DNA from: Candidatus Hydrogenedentota bacterium | GTDB taxonomy: Bacteria; Hydrogenedentota; Hydrogenedentia; Hydrogenedentales; SLHB01 | Length of the DNA stretch: 10,051 bases | Assembly: GCA_007130675.1 (NCBI GenBank) | Contig: SLSB01000097.1 | Span: 1-10,051, forward strand | Direction: 5' to 3' | Part shown: piece after piece, positions 1 to 6,982 of the stretch | Layout: every line of letters starts with the position of its first letter | How positions within the stretch are numbered: position 1 is the first letter of the stretch | The notes under the pieces: generated by a model | The model's database searches: none | The model's input: the letters and a program-made list of their open reading frames with translations, nothing else | Told to the model about the DNA's origin: nothing | Made by a program: the position numbers and the translations under genes

Positions 1-322
1 CGCCGTAGGCCCTCGGGGAAGGCAGCGGGTCGGCCTCGAGCCATTGATAACCGTTATCGCGTTTCACCAGCACATACACGTCGGCGTGCCAGACCTTATC
101 GGTCTCCCAGCGCGGTTCATCCGGGAAGTTAGCGCCGCCCGCGACGATCAGCGCATCGTTGTGAACGCCCACAAACGGGCCGGCCATGCCTTCGGCATCG
201 GGCAACGGCGGCAATTCCGACCATTCCAATGCCGCCGATTGGGCATGAGCGGACAGAGGGGCAATCATAACGGCGAGCAAGAGGACACATGGTCTCATCA
301 TGGGCATAACGCGCAACAGCAT
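1..322 (-). CDS. Kelch-type cyclically permuted mutarotase / N-acetylneuraminate epimerase-like protein, exported (N-terminal part)
   Basis: This frame is open to the left edge and codes for at least 107 residues. It begins with a Sec signal peptide: a short basic n-region, hydrophobic core PCVLLLAVMIAPL, and probable cleavage after SAHA. The mature part opens with WSELPPLPDAEGMAGPFVG, then LIVAGGANFPD and a W-E-T-x-K-V-W-H-x-D-V-Y-V-L stretch. These match the first Kelch blade of the NanM-like family, a six-bladed propeller that in E. coli NanM speeds the alpha/beta interconversion of sialic acid in the periplasm. Substrate here is unknown, and a generic sugar mutarotase is equally possible. 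Starts are ambiguous: ATG at 322, 307, 301 or 298, or TTG at 334, which alone is well spaced from a Shine-Dalgarno site. The gene lies 38 bp after the glycosyltransferase with no terminator between, so the two are probably cotranscribed. Family call is firm; function is inferred. Confidence 0.8.
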   Translation of the reverse strand, partial: MLLRVMPMMRPCVLLLAVMIAPLSAHAQSAALEWSELPPLPDAEGMAGPFVGVHNDALIVAGGANFPDEPRWETDKVWHADVYVLVKRDNGYQWLEADPLPSPRAYG

Positions 323-340
323 TGACGAAAACAACGTGTC

Positions 341-347
341 CCTCCTC
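341..347 (-). promoter_or_regulatory. Strong Shine-Dalgarno site that questions the start of the Kelch gene
   Basis: The minus strand reads GAGGAGG here. It lies 6 nt before an in-frame TTG (334-332) but 18 nt before the first in-frame ATG (322-320). The usual spacing of 5 to 10 nt favours initiation at TTG, which would add four residues (M-F-S-S) to the signal peptide. I kept the ATG as the formal start because TTG starts are less common. Confidence 0.45.
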
Positions 348-360
348 GGCAAACTGCGGT

Positions 361-1080
361 TCAATCGTATTTTTGCCGCATATCGCGCAGACGAATAAGC
401 ACAAGGTCGCGCAACATGCGTGCGGAATCGCGCACGGCGTTCACGCTCGATGTGGGCGAGTTCACCCACCGTACCCCCACCTGGTCTATGCGGAACCCGT
501 GCTTCTGCGCGATGAACAAGGCCTCGGCATCAAACCCGAAGCCCGGTATCGTCATACGCGGGAAGATATCCTCGCTCGCCGCCCGGGTGAACCCTTTAAA
601 TCCGCATTGGGTATCGGGAAATCCCTTGATGGCGAGCAGTTGAACGAACACGTTGAAAATGCGGCCCATCGTTTGCCGGTACAAGGCTTGCCGAACTTGA
701 ACATCCGCGTCCGGAACGGTGCGAGACCCGATCACAACATCCGCGCCATCTTCAAAATGCGGCCACAGCTTCTCCAGATCGCCGACAGGCGTCGAGCCGT
801 CGGCGTCGGAAAAGACCCGGTAATCGCCCTCGGCAGCCAGCATACCGGTTCGGACCGCGTGCCCCTTGCCCCGGTTGGGCGTGTACTCGATGAGCCGGAC
901 TTCCGGAAACGACCCGCGCACCAAATGCGCTGTCCCGTCATTGCTGCCGTCATCAACCACAATGATTTCGGCGTCATACGGCTGAGAGGCAAAGTAGGTC
1001 TGTGCTTTCTCGAGCGTGTCGCCGATACGCAAGCGTTCGTTGTATGCCGGTATGATAAACGATAGATGCACAGGTCTCAC
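361..1080 (-). CDS. GT2 glycosyltransferase, dolichyl/polyprenyl-phosphate beta-glucosyltransferase (Alg5/DPG synthase-like)
   Basis: This is a complete 239-residue family 2 glycosyltransferase. By homology it moves a sugar from UDP- or GDP-sugar onto a polyprenyl phosphate at the cytoplasmic face of the membrane. Visible motifs in order are FIIPAYNE (residues 8-15), VVDDGS (41-46), NRGKGHAVRTGM (69-80), the metal-binding DAD in SDADGS (91-96), DTQCGFKGF (156-164), and the C-terminal RW-x-N-S-P-T-S-S-V with RDSARMLRDL (215-225). The last two blocks are typical of the DPG synthase branch. No transmembrane segment is visible, so it would be a peripheral enzyme. The start is GTG at 1080, with a second GTG at 1071; an in-frame stop lies just upstream and no ATG is available. 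I see no clear ribosome site. A 179-bp gap with a terminator separates it from the DUF1080 gene, so it probably has its own promoter. The Kelch gene follows 38 bp downstream. Sugar and lipid acceptor are not determined. Confidence 0.88.
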   Translation of the reverse strand: MRPVHLSFIIPAYNERLRIGDTLEKAQTYFASQPYDAEIIVVDDGSNDGTAHLVRGSFPEVRLIEYTPNRGKGHAVRTGMLAAEGDYRVFSDADGSTPVGDLEKLWPHFEDGADVVIGSRTVPDADVQVRQALYRQTMGRIFNVFVQLLAIKGFPDTQCGFKGFTRAASEDIFPRMTIPGFGFDAEALFIAQKHGFRIDQVGVRWVNSPTSSVNAVRDSARMLRDLVLIRLRDMRQKYD

Positions 1081-1131
1081 CCACAGCGGAAGCCGCTATC
1101 TCTGTTGTTCACGCACTCGTTTCGCCCAACA

Positions 1132-1153
1132 TCCATGCTGAGCATAGCATGGA
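1132..1153. repeat. Inverted repeat in the leader of the glycosyltransferase gene
   Basis: The arms TCCATGCT (1132-1139) and AGCATGGA (1146-1153) are perfect 8-bp complements around a 6-nt centre. The repeat sits 51 bp upstream of the glycosyltransferase start and downstream of the terminator of the previous unit. It has no T-run on either side, so it is not an intrinsic terminator. A regulator-binding operator or a leader hairpin is possible; neither is shown. Confidence 0.4.
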
Positions 1154-1199
1154 AGACGCGCCCAACGCCTCTTTGCACATGCGCAACAGGACGCTTCTG

Positions 1200-1239
1200 A
1201 AAAAAACGGCAGACACACGCATTCGGCGCGTGTCCACCG
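1200..1239 (-). terminator. Rho-independent terminator of the oxidoreductase-ThuA-DUF1080 operon
   Basis: On the minus strand a 14-bp stem forms between CGGTGGACACGCGC (1239-1226) and GCGTGTGTCTGCCG (1220-1207) around the 5-nt loop CGAAT. Three of the pairs are G-U wobbles in RNA; the rest are Watson-Crick. Seven consecutive T residues (1206-1200) follow the stem immediately. The structure starts 21 nt after the DUF1080 stop codon. It is a textbook intrinsic terminator in this orientation. The A-run precedes the stem on the plus strand, so it would not act that way round. Confidence 0.88.
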
Positions 1240-1259
1240 CCTGCATAACGCCTGCGCGA

Positions 1260-2252
1260 TCAGTCCTCGCTCGGCAGAAACCAGATGTTGCGAAAACGCA
1301 CCCGGTCGCCGTGGTCCTGAAGCATCAACACACCCTCGGCCACTTCCTGATCGCTCACGCCGCCGGCCGTGCAGTTCGGCAATTCGACATCATCATGAAT
1401 AAGCACGCCGTTGTGGACCACTGTAATGCGGGCGTTTTCCACTTTCTGCCCGGAATCGTCAAACTTCGGCGCGGTAAAATCAATGTCGTAGGTCTGCCAT
1501 TCCTCGGGCGGCAGCGAGGCCATCTGAATCGGCGCCGCAATGCGGTAAATCCCGCCGCAGAGGTTGTCGGCCGGGTCGTCGCCAAAACTGTCGAGCACCT
1601 GCACTTCATAGCGCCCGTGGACGTAGACGCCCGAGTTGGCGCGCCCCTGGCCAGTCGCGTTGGCCATCAGCGGACACAGGAACTCGACATGAAGCCGGCC
1701 CGAGCCATGCTCATACTTGGTCACGAGATTGCTTCGGGATACTTCCATTGCGCCGCCTCCGACCATATTCCAAACCAGGGGGTGGCGTTGCCAGTTTTCC
1801 TCGGCGTTCGTGCCATCGAACAGCACGATTGCGCCCTCGGGCGGCTCGGCGCCAAGTGTCGGCGGGATAATGTAGATCTTCCTCATTTCAAACGGGATTG
1901 TCGCGCCATCTCCTGCAAATTGCCCGGTCATGTCTTCGTTCTCGGCCGTTGCCGTGACCTCATACAGAACCCCGTCGACGCGCACCTGGCCGCTGAATTC
2001 CGCGGTAACGGCCTCGTCGTTGGGGCGCTGTCCCGTGATGACCAGTTTGACGGGGTCGGCCTCCTCATTGCCCACAAAAAACTGGACCCGGTAATTCACG
2101 TTACTGGTGGCGATGACTTGAGCCGTCAGAGTCCGGCTTTCCCACCCGCCGCCAACAAACCGGCCTCTCCAGTTGCCCTGAATGGGGTTCTCCGCGGCAA
2201 GTGCCGTGAAGGTCACGACCGAGGCCAGAATACACAGTGCCATTACTCGCAT
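1260..2252 (-). CDS. Secreted DUF1080 protein (3-keto-disaccharide hydrolase family)
   Basis: This is a complete 330-residue exported protein. Residues 1-20 are a Sec signal peptide (MRVMALCILASVVTFTALAA). Residues 24-125 form a small beta-rich domain starting GNWRGRF, which I cannot name. Residues 140-328 are a DUF1080 domain, a concanavalin/laminin-G-like jelly roll: AIVLFDGTNAEENW near its start, RANSGVYVHGRYEVQVLDSF (204-223) in the middle, and LQDHGDRVRFRNIWF (311-325) at the end are its conserved blocks. Pfam names the family 3-keto-disaccharide hydrolase; members cleave glycosides oxidised at C3. The start at 2252 has AGGAGAGG 9 nt upstream and gives a clean signal peptide. An earlier ATG at 2285 overlaps the previous stop (TAATG) but lacks a ribosome site and would place 11 charged residues before the signal. 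It is the last gene of the operon, 32 bp after the ThuA gene, and is followed by a terminator. Substrate is unknown. Confidence 0.9.
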   Translation of the reverse strand: MRVMALCILASVVTFTALAAENPIQGNWRGRFVGGGWESRTLTAQVIATSNVNYRVQFFVGNEEADPVKLVITGQRPNDEAVTAEFSGQVRVDGVLYEVTATAENEDMTGQFAGDGATIPFEMRKIYIIPPTLGAEPPEGAIVLFDGTNAEENWQRHPLVWNMVGGGAMEVSRSNLVTKYEHGSGRLHVEFLCPLMANATGQGRANSGVYVHGRYEVQVLDSFGDDPADNLCGGIYRIAAPIQMASLPPEEWQTYDIDFTAPKFDDSGQKVENARITVVHNGVLIHDDVELPNCTAGGVSDQEVAEGVLMLQDHGDRVRFRNIWFLPSED

Positions 2253-2261
2253 AACCAGATT

Positions 2262-2269
2262 CCTCTCCT
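2262..2269 (-). promoter_or_regulatory. Shine-Dalgarno site that fixes the DUF1080 start
   Basis: The minus strand reads AGGAGAGG, 9 nt before ATG 2252-2250. It lies inside the stretch that a start at 2285 would translate, so it supports the shorter protein with the signal peptide at its very N-terminus. Confidence 0.7.
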
Positions 2270-2284
2270 TTCGGGCATCGCCCA

Positions 2285-5200
2285 TTATTCAGTCTCGACT
2301 GTCAGCTCGTGGATCGACCAAAACCACACCTCGGTGGAACCGGTCTGCACGATACGGATATGGCGCCCTCGAGCGTTGTTGCACTCGATGACCGTGACCG
2401 GCTCGGTGCCTTCGCCCACCGCCACCGGGTCGCCCCAATCGTCCGTGTCGTCCGAAACATATACCTCGTACCCGCGCGGATAATCATTGGGAGAACCCGT
2501 GGTATCGAGCGTGATGCGCGCAACCGTCTCGGGCCAGCCCAAATCAAGCATGAACCACTGCCCAGGCTGCTGGCGTCCCCCGGTATCCCAGCGGGTTCCG
2601 GGGTTTCCGTCGATGGCATTGTGAGCGGCATTCCCACGCGCCGAGGCCGACGTCTCATACTCGGCACTCCGAACAGCCTGCGCAGCCAGTTCGGCTTCCG
2701 CGCGCACCGCCGGATCCTCGAGATACGGGCGAATCAATTCCATCGCGGCCGGATGCCCCATCTTGCCCAAGCCGGACAAAACGAGTTTTGTTTCATCGGC
2801 GGTCTTAGCCAAGGCATCGGCTTCGCGATAAAGTTCCAGCGTTTGCTCGACATTGCGGTCGCTGGGCATCTCGATCATGCGCAGAAATCCGCGCAACGCG
2901 ATGACGCGCTCGGTGTCGTCCGAGGCGTTCTTGGCCAGCCTGAGCAAGTCATCCATCGCGGCGGAGTTGGGCCATTGGCTGAGCACGCGCAAGGCCGTTC
3001 CGCGCACCTCGGGATCACGCGCACCGGCCGCGTTGACTACCGTTGGCAAAGCAGTCTCGCAACCCTGTTGGCCGAGCACCCGCAGCAACGCGGCTCGAGC
3101 GGGAACGCTCGTGCCCGTGCGTCCGAAGGCCTCGGCCACGACGTTGGCGGGTTCTGCGGTGTCTTCGGCCCGTTGGCTCACCCGAATCGCTGCATTCTGG
3201 GCCGCGTCACGGGTCTCAGAATCTTGCGAAGCCACAAGGACCGCGATAATGCCGGGGAACGTCTCGGGGGGCGCAACAGCCGCCAGCGCATCGAGCGCGG
3301 CACCGCGCACTTCAGGGGCTTCGTCAGAGGCCGCCTCGACAAGAGCCGGGGCCGCGCGCGAGGCCAGCCGAGAACCGAGCGCCCGCGCCGCTTCGGCACG
3401 ATAGGCAGGCACAGGGGCATTGCCCATGCGGTACACAAGCGCGACGTTGATGTCTTGCCCGGGCATCCGGGTGAGTGCCGTGCGGGCCAGACCACGGGCT
3501 TGGTCTTCGTCGGATGCGGCAATCTCGGTGAGAAGCGCGACCGAGTTTGCATCACCCAGCAACGCCATGGCCTCGAGTGCGGCATTGCGCACGAGTTCGG
3601 TGTCGCTTCGGGCCGCGCTGGTCACAGCCGGAAGCGCACCCGGATCGCCGCGATGTGCAAGCGAGATCAACAAAAGCGCTTGGGTTTCAGGAGGCAGATC
3701 AGGCAATTCCCCGGCGAACGCATGGGTGGCGGCCCCACCGGGCACCCGGCGCGCGACGGCAGCAGCCGCCTCGCGAATCGCGCGGTTTCGTTCGCGCAAT
3801 GCCTCGACAACCACCACGGTGGCGTCGTCGCCCTGAACCTGCACAATGCCGCGCAGAGCGACCACCCGAAAGTTGTCAGGAAGCCCGCTGCGATATACCG
3901 ACTCGTAAATGGATTGGGCCTGGCCCGCATGGCCCGCGGCAACCAGATTGTCGGCGCAAAGCAGGTAGGCGTCCGCCCAGGTCGGCATGCGCTCGACCGT
4001 CAGACCGTTCTCGAGACCTTCGAGGGTCCGGGCCGCCCGAATACCACCGATCTTGCCCAGCGCAAGCATCGCGGCACAGGCTATGTCGGTGTCCTCGTCT
4101 GTCACCAATTCACACAGCACGTCTATGGCCGGCCGTGACTTCCGTTCGCCCAAGCCATGTATCAGCCCAATTTGCACGTCACCCGTGGCCTTGGAAAGCG
4201 CCTCGAGATAGGCCTCATCAACCTCGGGCGCGTCCATGCGTTCGATGGCATAGCGGGCCACGTCAGACAATTCGGGATCGCTGAGAAGCGGTGCCACCGC
4301 CGGTACCACATTCGGCGTTCCGAGATGGTGCAACTGGCGGCACACAAAGCGTTTCGCATAGAACCCCGCATCGGGATCCTCGAGCACGGCCGCGAGTTTT
4401 TCGGCCAGCGCACGGCGCACGTCCTCATTCCCGAACGTGTCGTTTACCACTTGTTCGATGAACCGCAGATCCGAAGGATCATCGCCCAGTTCATAGCTTG
4501 TGATCGCATCGATGGCGTCGTCGATGAACTCGTGTTGAACCGCCCTCAACGCCGTTTCGGGATAGTCTGGTGGAAGCTGCGCACTCGGGGTGGACGGGCC
4601 ATCGAGATCGCCCATGGCCCACTGCGTCCCGTCGAGAAAATGCTGCAGGATCTCGGGCGTCCAGAATATCTCGTGGCGGTGTCCCAGCGAACAGTAGAAC
4701 ACGCGGCCTTCCCCGTAGCTCCGTACCCAGGATACGGCGAAATCGTCGTCATCTCGGCGGATGCCGTCTTTGGTCATGTCGGTCTTGGCGGTATCGAGGC
4801 TGAGAAGAATGCGCAGGTTCTCGCGCGAGTAGGGTTCTCTGAACTGGTATATCTCGTCGGCAATCGTGAAACCCTGGCCCTTAAAGGCCCAGTTGATGGG
4901 ATGGGCGGGGTCGTCGAGCTTGATTGCCACTTCCTCGTTCCAGGGATGGCCCCAGAAGTAGCCGCCCATCATTTCGCCGTATTCTGGCCAATCGTAGAAG
5001 GTATCCGTGGCCGCATGGATCCCGACGATCCCCTTGCCGCCGCGAACAAAATCCAGCAGGCTGGCTTTCAGACGGGCATCGTGTTCACGCGCTTCGCGCT
5101 GTTCCTCCTCGGACAATTCGTCCAGGTTTTGCGGCAAAAACAGCTCGCCAGTGGTGTTATTGAACACAACCGCATCGAACTGCGCGAGATTTTCGGGCTC

Positions 5201-5491
5201 GAACATCGCGATGTCGCTGCTGTGCACGGACGTATATGCTCCGGTCTTTTCGCCCATAATCTCGAGCGCCCGTGCACCATACGGCACCGAGCTGTGCGCA
5301 AACCCCTTACACAAGCTGAAAATCAGCAGTTTTCGGGGTTGCTCAGGAACAACACGGGGCGCGTCCGGGCTCGCGGCGCGAATCTTCTCGATCTCTTCGG
5401 GCCTTTGTGCAGCCGCGCGCGGTGTCCACGCCAAAAATGCAGCCAGCACCATGGCCGCCGCAATCATCACCATACTCGAGCGTTTCATCAT
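2285..5491 (-). CDS. Secreted ThuA-domain protein with HEAT repeats and a C-terminal F5/8 type C (discoidin) domain
   Basis: This is a complete 1068-residue protein of the operon. A Sec signal peptide ends near AAAQ (residues 26-29). Residues 52-292 are a ThuA-like domain, a class-I-glutamine-amidotransferase-like fold linked to trehalose and 3-keto-sugar use. It shows LIFSLCKGFAHSS (56-68), GIHAATDTFYDWPEYGEMMG (157-176), GYFWGHPW (177-184) and YGEGRVFYCSLGHRHEIFW (259-277). Residues 320-935 are degenerate alpha-helical HEAT/PBS-like repeats, for example PEVRGAALDALAAV (726-739) and PEVRGTALRVLSQW (827-840). Residues 940-1066 match F5/8 type C domains: NAIDGNPGTRWDT (958-970), QWFMLDLG (978-985) and HIRIVQTG (1044-1051). 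Such domains bind sugars at cell surfaces. No CxxCH heme motif is present. The start has AGGGAGA 4 to 7 nt before two adjacent ATG codons. The gene sits 65 bp after the oxidoreductase and 32 bp before the DUF1080 gene. Whether the ThuA domain is catalytic or only binds its substrate is unknown. Confidence 0.9.
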   Translation of the reverse strand: MMKRSSMVMIAAAMVLAAFLAWTPRAAAQRPEEIEKIRAASPDAPRVVPEQPRKLLIFSLCKGFAHSSVPYGARALEIMGEKTGAYTSVHSSDIAMFEPENLAQFDAVVFNNTTGELFLPQNLDELSEEEQREAREHDARLKASLLDFVRGGKGIVGIHAATDTFYDWPEYGEMMGGYFWGHPWNEEVAIKLDDPAHPINWAFKGQGFTIADEIYQFREPYSRENLRILLSLDTAKTDMTKDGIRRDDDDFAVSWVRSYGEGRVFYCSLGHRHEIFWTPEILQHFLDGTQWAMGDLDGPSTPSAQLPPDYPETALRAVQHEFIDDAIDAITSYELGDDPSDLRFIEQVVNDTFGNEDVRRALAEKLAAVLEDPDAGFYAKRFVCRQLHHLGTPNVVPAVAPLLSDPELSDVARYAIERMDAPEVDEAYLEALSKATGDVQIGLIHGLGERKSRPAIDVLCELVTDEDTDIACAAMLALGKIGGIRAARTLEGLENGLTVERMPTWADAYLLCADNLVAAGHAGQAQSIYESVYRSGLPDNFRVVALRGIVQVQGDDATVVVVEALRERNRAIREAAAAVARRVPGGAATHAFAGELPDLPPETQALLLISLAHRGDPGALPAVTSAARSDTELVRNAALEAMALLGDANSVALLTEIAASDEDQARGLARTALTRMPGQDINVALVYRMGNAPVPAYRAEAARALGSRLASRAAPALVEAASDEAPEVRGAALDALAAVAPPETFPGIIAVLVASQDSETRDAAQNAAIRVSQRAEDTAEPANVVAEAFGRTGTSVPARAALLRVLGQQGCETALPTVVNAAGARDPEVRGTALRVLSQWPNSAAMDDLLRLAKNASDDTERVIALRGFLRMIEMPSDRNVEQTLELYREADALAKTADETKLVLSGLGKMGHPAAMELIRPYLEDPAVRAEAELAAQAVRSAEYETSASARGNAAHNAIDGNPGTRWDTGGRQQPGQWFMLDLGWPETVARITLDTTGSPNDYPRGYEVYVSDDTDDWGDPVAVGEGTEPVTVIECNNARGRHIRIVQTGSTEVWFWSIHELTVETE

Positions 5492-5556
5492 GTATCTCCC
5501 TTATACCGGATCAAACCGCAACGGCCTGCCGGACAGCGCCGCGCGGATGATTGTGG

Positions 5557-6897
5557 TTACAGGCGCCATGGACTCCGGTTCGCGCGCGCGCGCATGGCAT
5601 TGGCCTCGGCATCGCCGGCGAATTCCTCCTTGACGGGATCCCACCTGAGATCGCGTTTGACGACATACCCGATGTTAGCCAACTGGCATATCGTGTTGGT
5701 GCGGTGCCCGGTTTCTGCACATGCAATAGGCCGCTGATGCGTTCTGACGCAGTGCAGCCAATCCTCTCGATGGTCGCGCCCGCGGCCAAGCTGCGTATCG
5801 CCCGGAGTCCATCGGATATCGAGCAGTTCCTCGGGCTCGGCGCGAATCGAGCCCCGGCTCACCCACACCGTGCCCCGGGTGCCGCGAAACACGCAATCGG
5901 CTTCCCCGCCCGGCCGGTGATACATGGGAACCCCGTTTGCGTAGAGGAACGTCATCCGTTCGACATCCTTGCCGTTGGGATAGAGGATCTCGACCGGGCC
6001 GCTGCTGTCCATGTTGAGCGCCCATTGCGCGATGTCGAAATGATGCGTGCCGAAATCGCTTAAGCCGCCCCCGGCGTAATCGCGGTAGTACCGCCAGTGC
6101 GGGAAACCAGGATAATCCATCGGACACAGCGTAGACGAGTAGTCGCGCCACTGCACCGGCCCCTGCCAGAAATCCCAGTCAAGCGTTGGCGGCACGGGTT
6201 CGGGTGGAAGACCGTAGGCGTCACTGGGCGGGCCGCCGACGCTGATCTCGATGGACTGCAAGTCTCCAAGAACGCCGTTGCGCACCAGTTCGGCGGCCTG
6301 ACGGAACCGGCCGCCATAATCCGAGCGCTGTTGACTGCCGGTTTGAAATACGACGCCGTAGCGGCGGACTGCATTTACAATTGCGCGGCCTTCGGCAATC
6401 GTGCGCGTCAACGGTTTCTCGCAGTATATGTGCTTGCCAGCCTTGGCCGCCTCGATCGCGGGAATCGCGTGCCAGTGGTCGGGGGTCGAGATGATGACTG
6501 CGTCAATGTCCGCACGCGCAAGCAAGTCACGGAAATCCGTGTATGCCGCGGCCGAGACATAATTGTTCTCGCCGAACCGCCGGGCATACGCTTCGTCCGC
6601 TCGGTTCTTGGACTGCTCGAGGCGGCCGGTCTCGACGTCGTTGAGGGCCACGACCTGCACATGCGGTTTCCCGAGAAACGAGTTCAAATGCGAGTCGCGG
6701 CCCATTTTGCCGAGACCGATAAACCCCACCGTCAGCCGTTCGCTCGGGGCCACTCCGCCCTCGGCGCCCAATGCGCGCCCCGGCACAATGAACGGAAATG
6801 CGGCCGCACCCGCGGCGGCAAACGCCGTGCGCCGAATGAAGCCACGACGCGTCAACGCCGGGGAACCCTCTGTTTGCATGACTCGTTTCTCAGGCAT
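5557..6897 (-). CDS. Tat-exported Gfo/Idh/MocA family oxidoreductase
   Basis: This is a complete 446-residue NAD(P)-dependent sugar oxidoreductase and the first gene of the operon. A twin-arginine signal (TRRGFIRRTAFAAAGAAAF, residues 16-34) predicts folded export by Tat. The Rossmann domain has the dinucleotide-binding loop GFIGLGKMG (58-66), STPDHWHAIPAIEAAKAGKH (137-156) and the family signature CEKP (159-162). The C-terminal domain carries GGGLSDFGTHHFDIAQWAL (277-295), which contains the catalytic D-x-x-x-H pattern (D281, H285). The tail, ending R-S-P-W-R-L, resembles many PVC relatives. Family members oxidise sugar hydroxyls or make 3-keto-glycosides; the exported Zymomonas glucose-fructose oxidoreductase keeps its cofactor tightly bound. 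The start at 6897 has AGGAGG 10 nt upstream; an ATG at 6954 would add 19 unrelated residues ahead of the Tat signal, and another in-frame ATG lies at 6879. Its neighbours suggest C3 oxidation of a glycoside, which is inference. Confidence 0.92.
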   Translation of the reverse strand: MPEKRVMQTEGSPALTRRGFIRRTAFAAAGAAAFPFIVPGRALGAEGGVAPSERLTVGFIGLGKMGRDSHLNSFLGKPHVQVVALNDVETGRLEQSKNRADEAYARRFGENNYVSAAAYTDFRDLLARADIDAVIISTPDHWHAIPAIEAAKAGKHIYCEKPLTRTIAEGRAIVNAVRRYGVVFQTGSQQRSDYGGRFRQAAELVRNGVLGDLQSIEISVGGPPSDAYGLPPEPVPPTLDWDFWQGPVQWRDYSSTLCPMDYPGFPHWRYYRDYAGGGLSDFGTHHFDIAQWALNMDSSGPVEILYPNGKDVERMTFLYANGVPMYHRPGGEADCVFRGTRGTVWVSRGSIRAEPEELLDIRWTPGDTQLGRGRDHREDWLHCVRTHQRPIACAETGHRTNTICQLANIGYVVKRDLRWDPVKEEFAGDAEANAMRARANRSPWRL

Positions 6898-6907
6898 GGT
6901 GCGAAAT

Positions 6908-6913
6908 CCTCCT
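6908..6913 (-). promoter_or_regulatory. Shine-Dalgarno site that fixes the oxidoreductase start
   Basis: The minus strand reads AGGAGG 10 nt before ATG 6897-6895. This selects the start directly ahead of the Tat signal over the more distant ATG at 6954, which also overlaps the predicted promoter. Confidence 0.65.
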
Positions 6914-6952
6914 GAACCTGCTAGGCTTGGCTGGAAGTAACAGACCGACAGC

Positions 6953-6982
6953 ATTCTTGATCTTATCCGGCCGCGTAGTCAA
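6953..6982 (-). promoter_or_regulatory. Candidate sigma70-type promoter of the 3-keto-glycoside operon
   Basis: On the minus strand TTGACT (6982-6977, five of six consensus bases) is followed after 18 nt by AAGAAT (6958-6953, four of six). Transcription would begin near 6946, giving a leader of about 50 nt with the AGGAGG site near its end. It lies in the only gap upstream of the operon. I see no equally good promoter for the divergent DUF72 gene and no clear operator. This is a by-eye match only. Confidence 0.38.

Noticed and set aside
322..1065. Plus-strand open frame of 247 residues opposite the glycosyltransferase
   Set aside because: The minus strand carries every GT2 motif in order; the plus frame has none.
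1149..2483. Long open frame on the plus strand (444 residues) opposite the DUF1080 gene
   Set aside because: It is antisense to a gene with clear domains, has no recognisable motif, and crosses the operon terminator. GC-rich codon use produces such frames.
2285..5491. Possible PVC-type heme-binding membership of the HEAT protein
   Set aside because: Such proteins carry a CxxCH motif; none is present in this chain.
2309..5737. Two long plus-strand open frames (609 and 526 residues) opposite the ThuA-HEAT gene
   Set aside because: Both lack domains, signals and ribosome sites, and their Arg/His/Gly-rich composition is typical of a mirror frame of a GC-rich gene.
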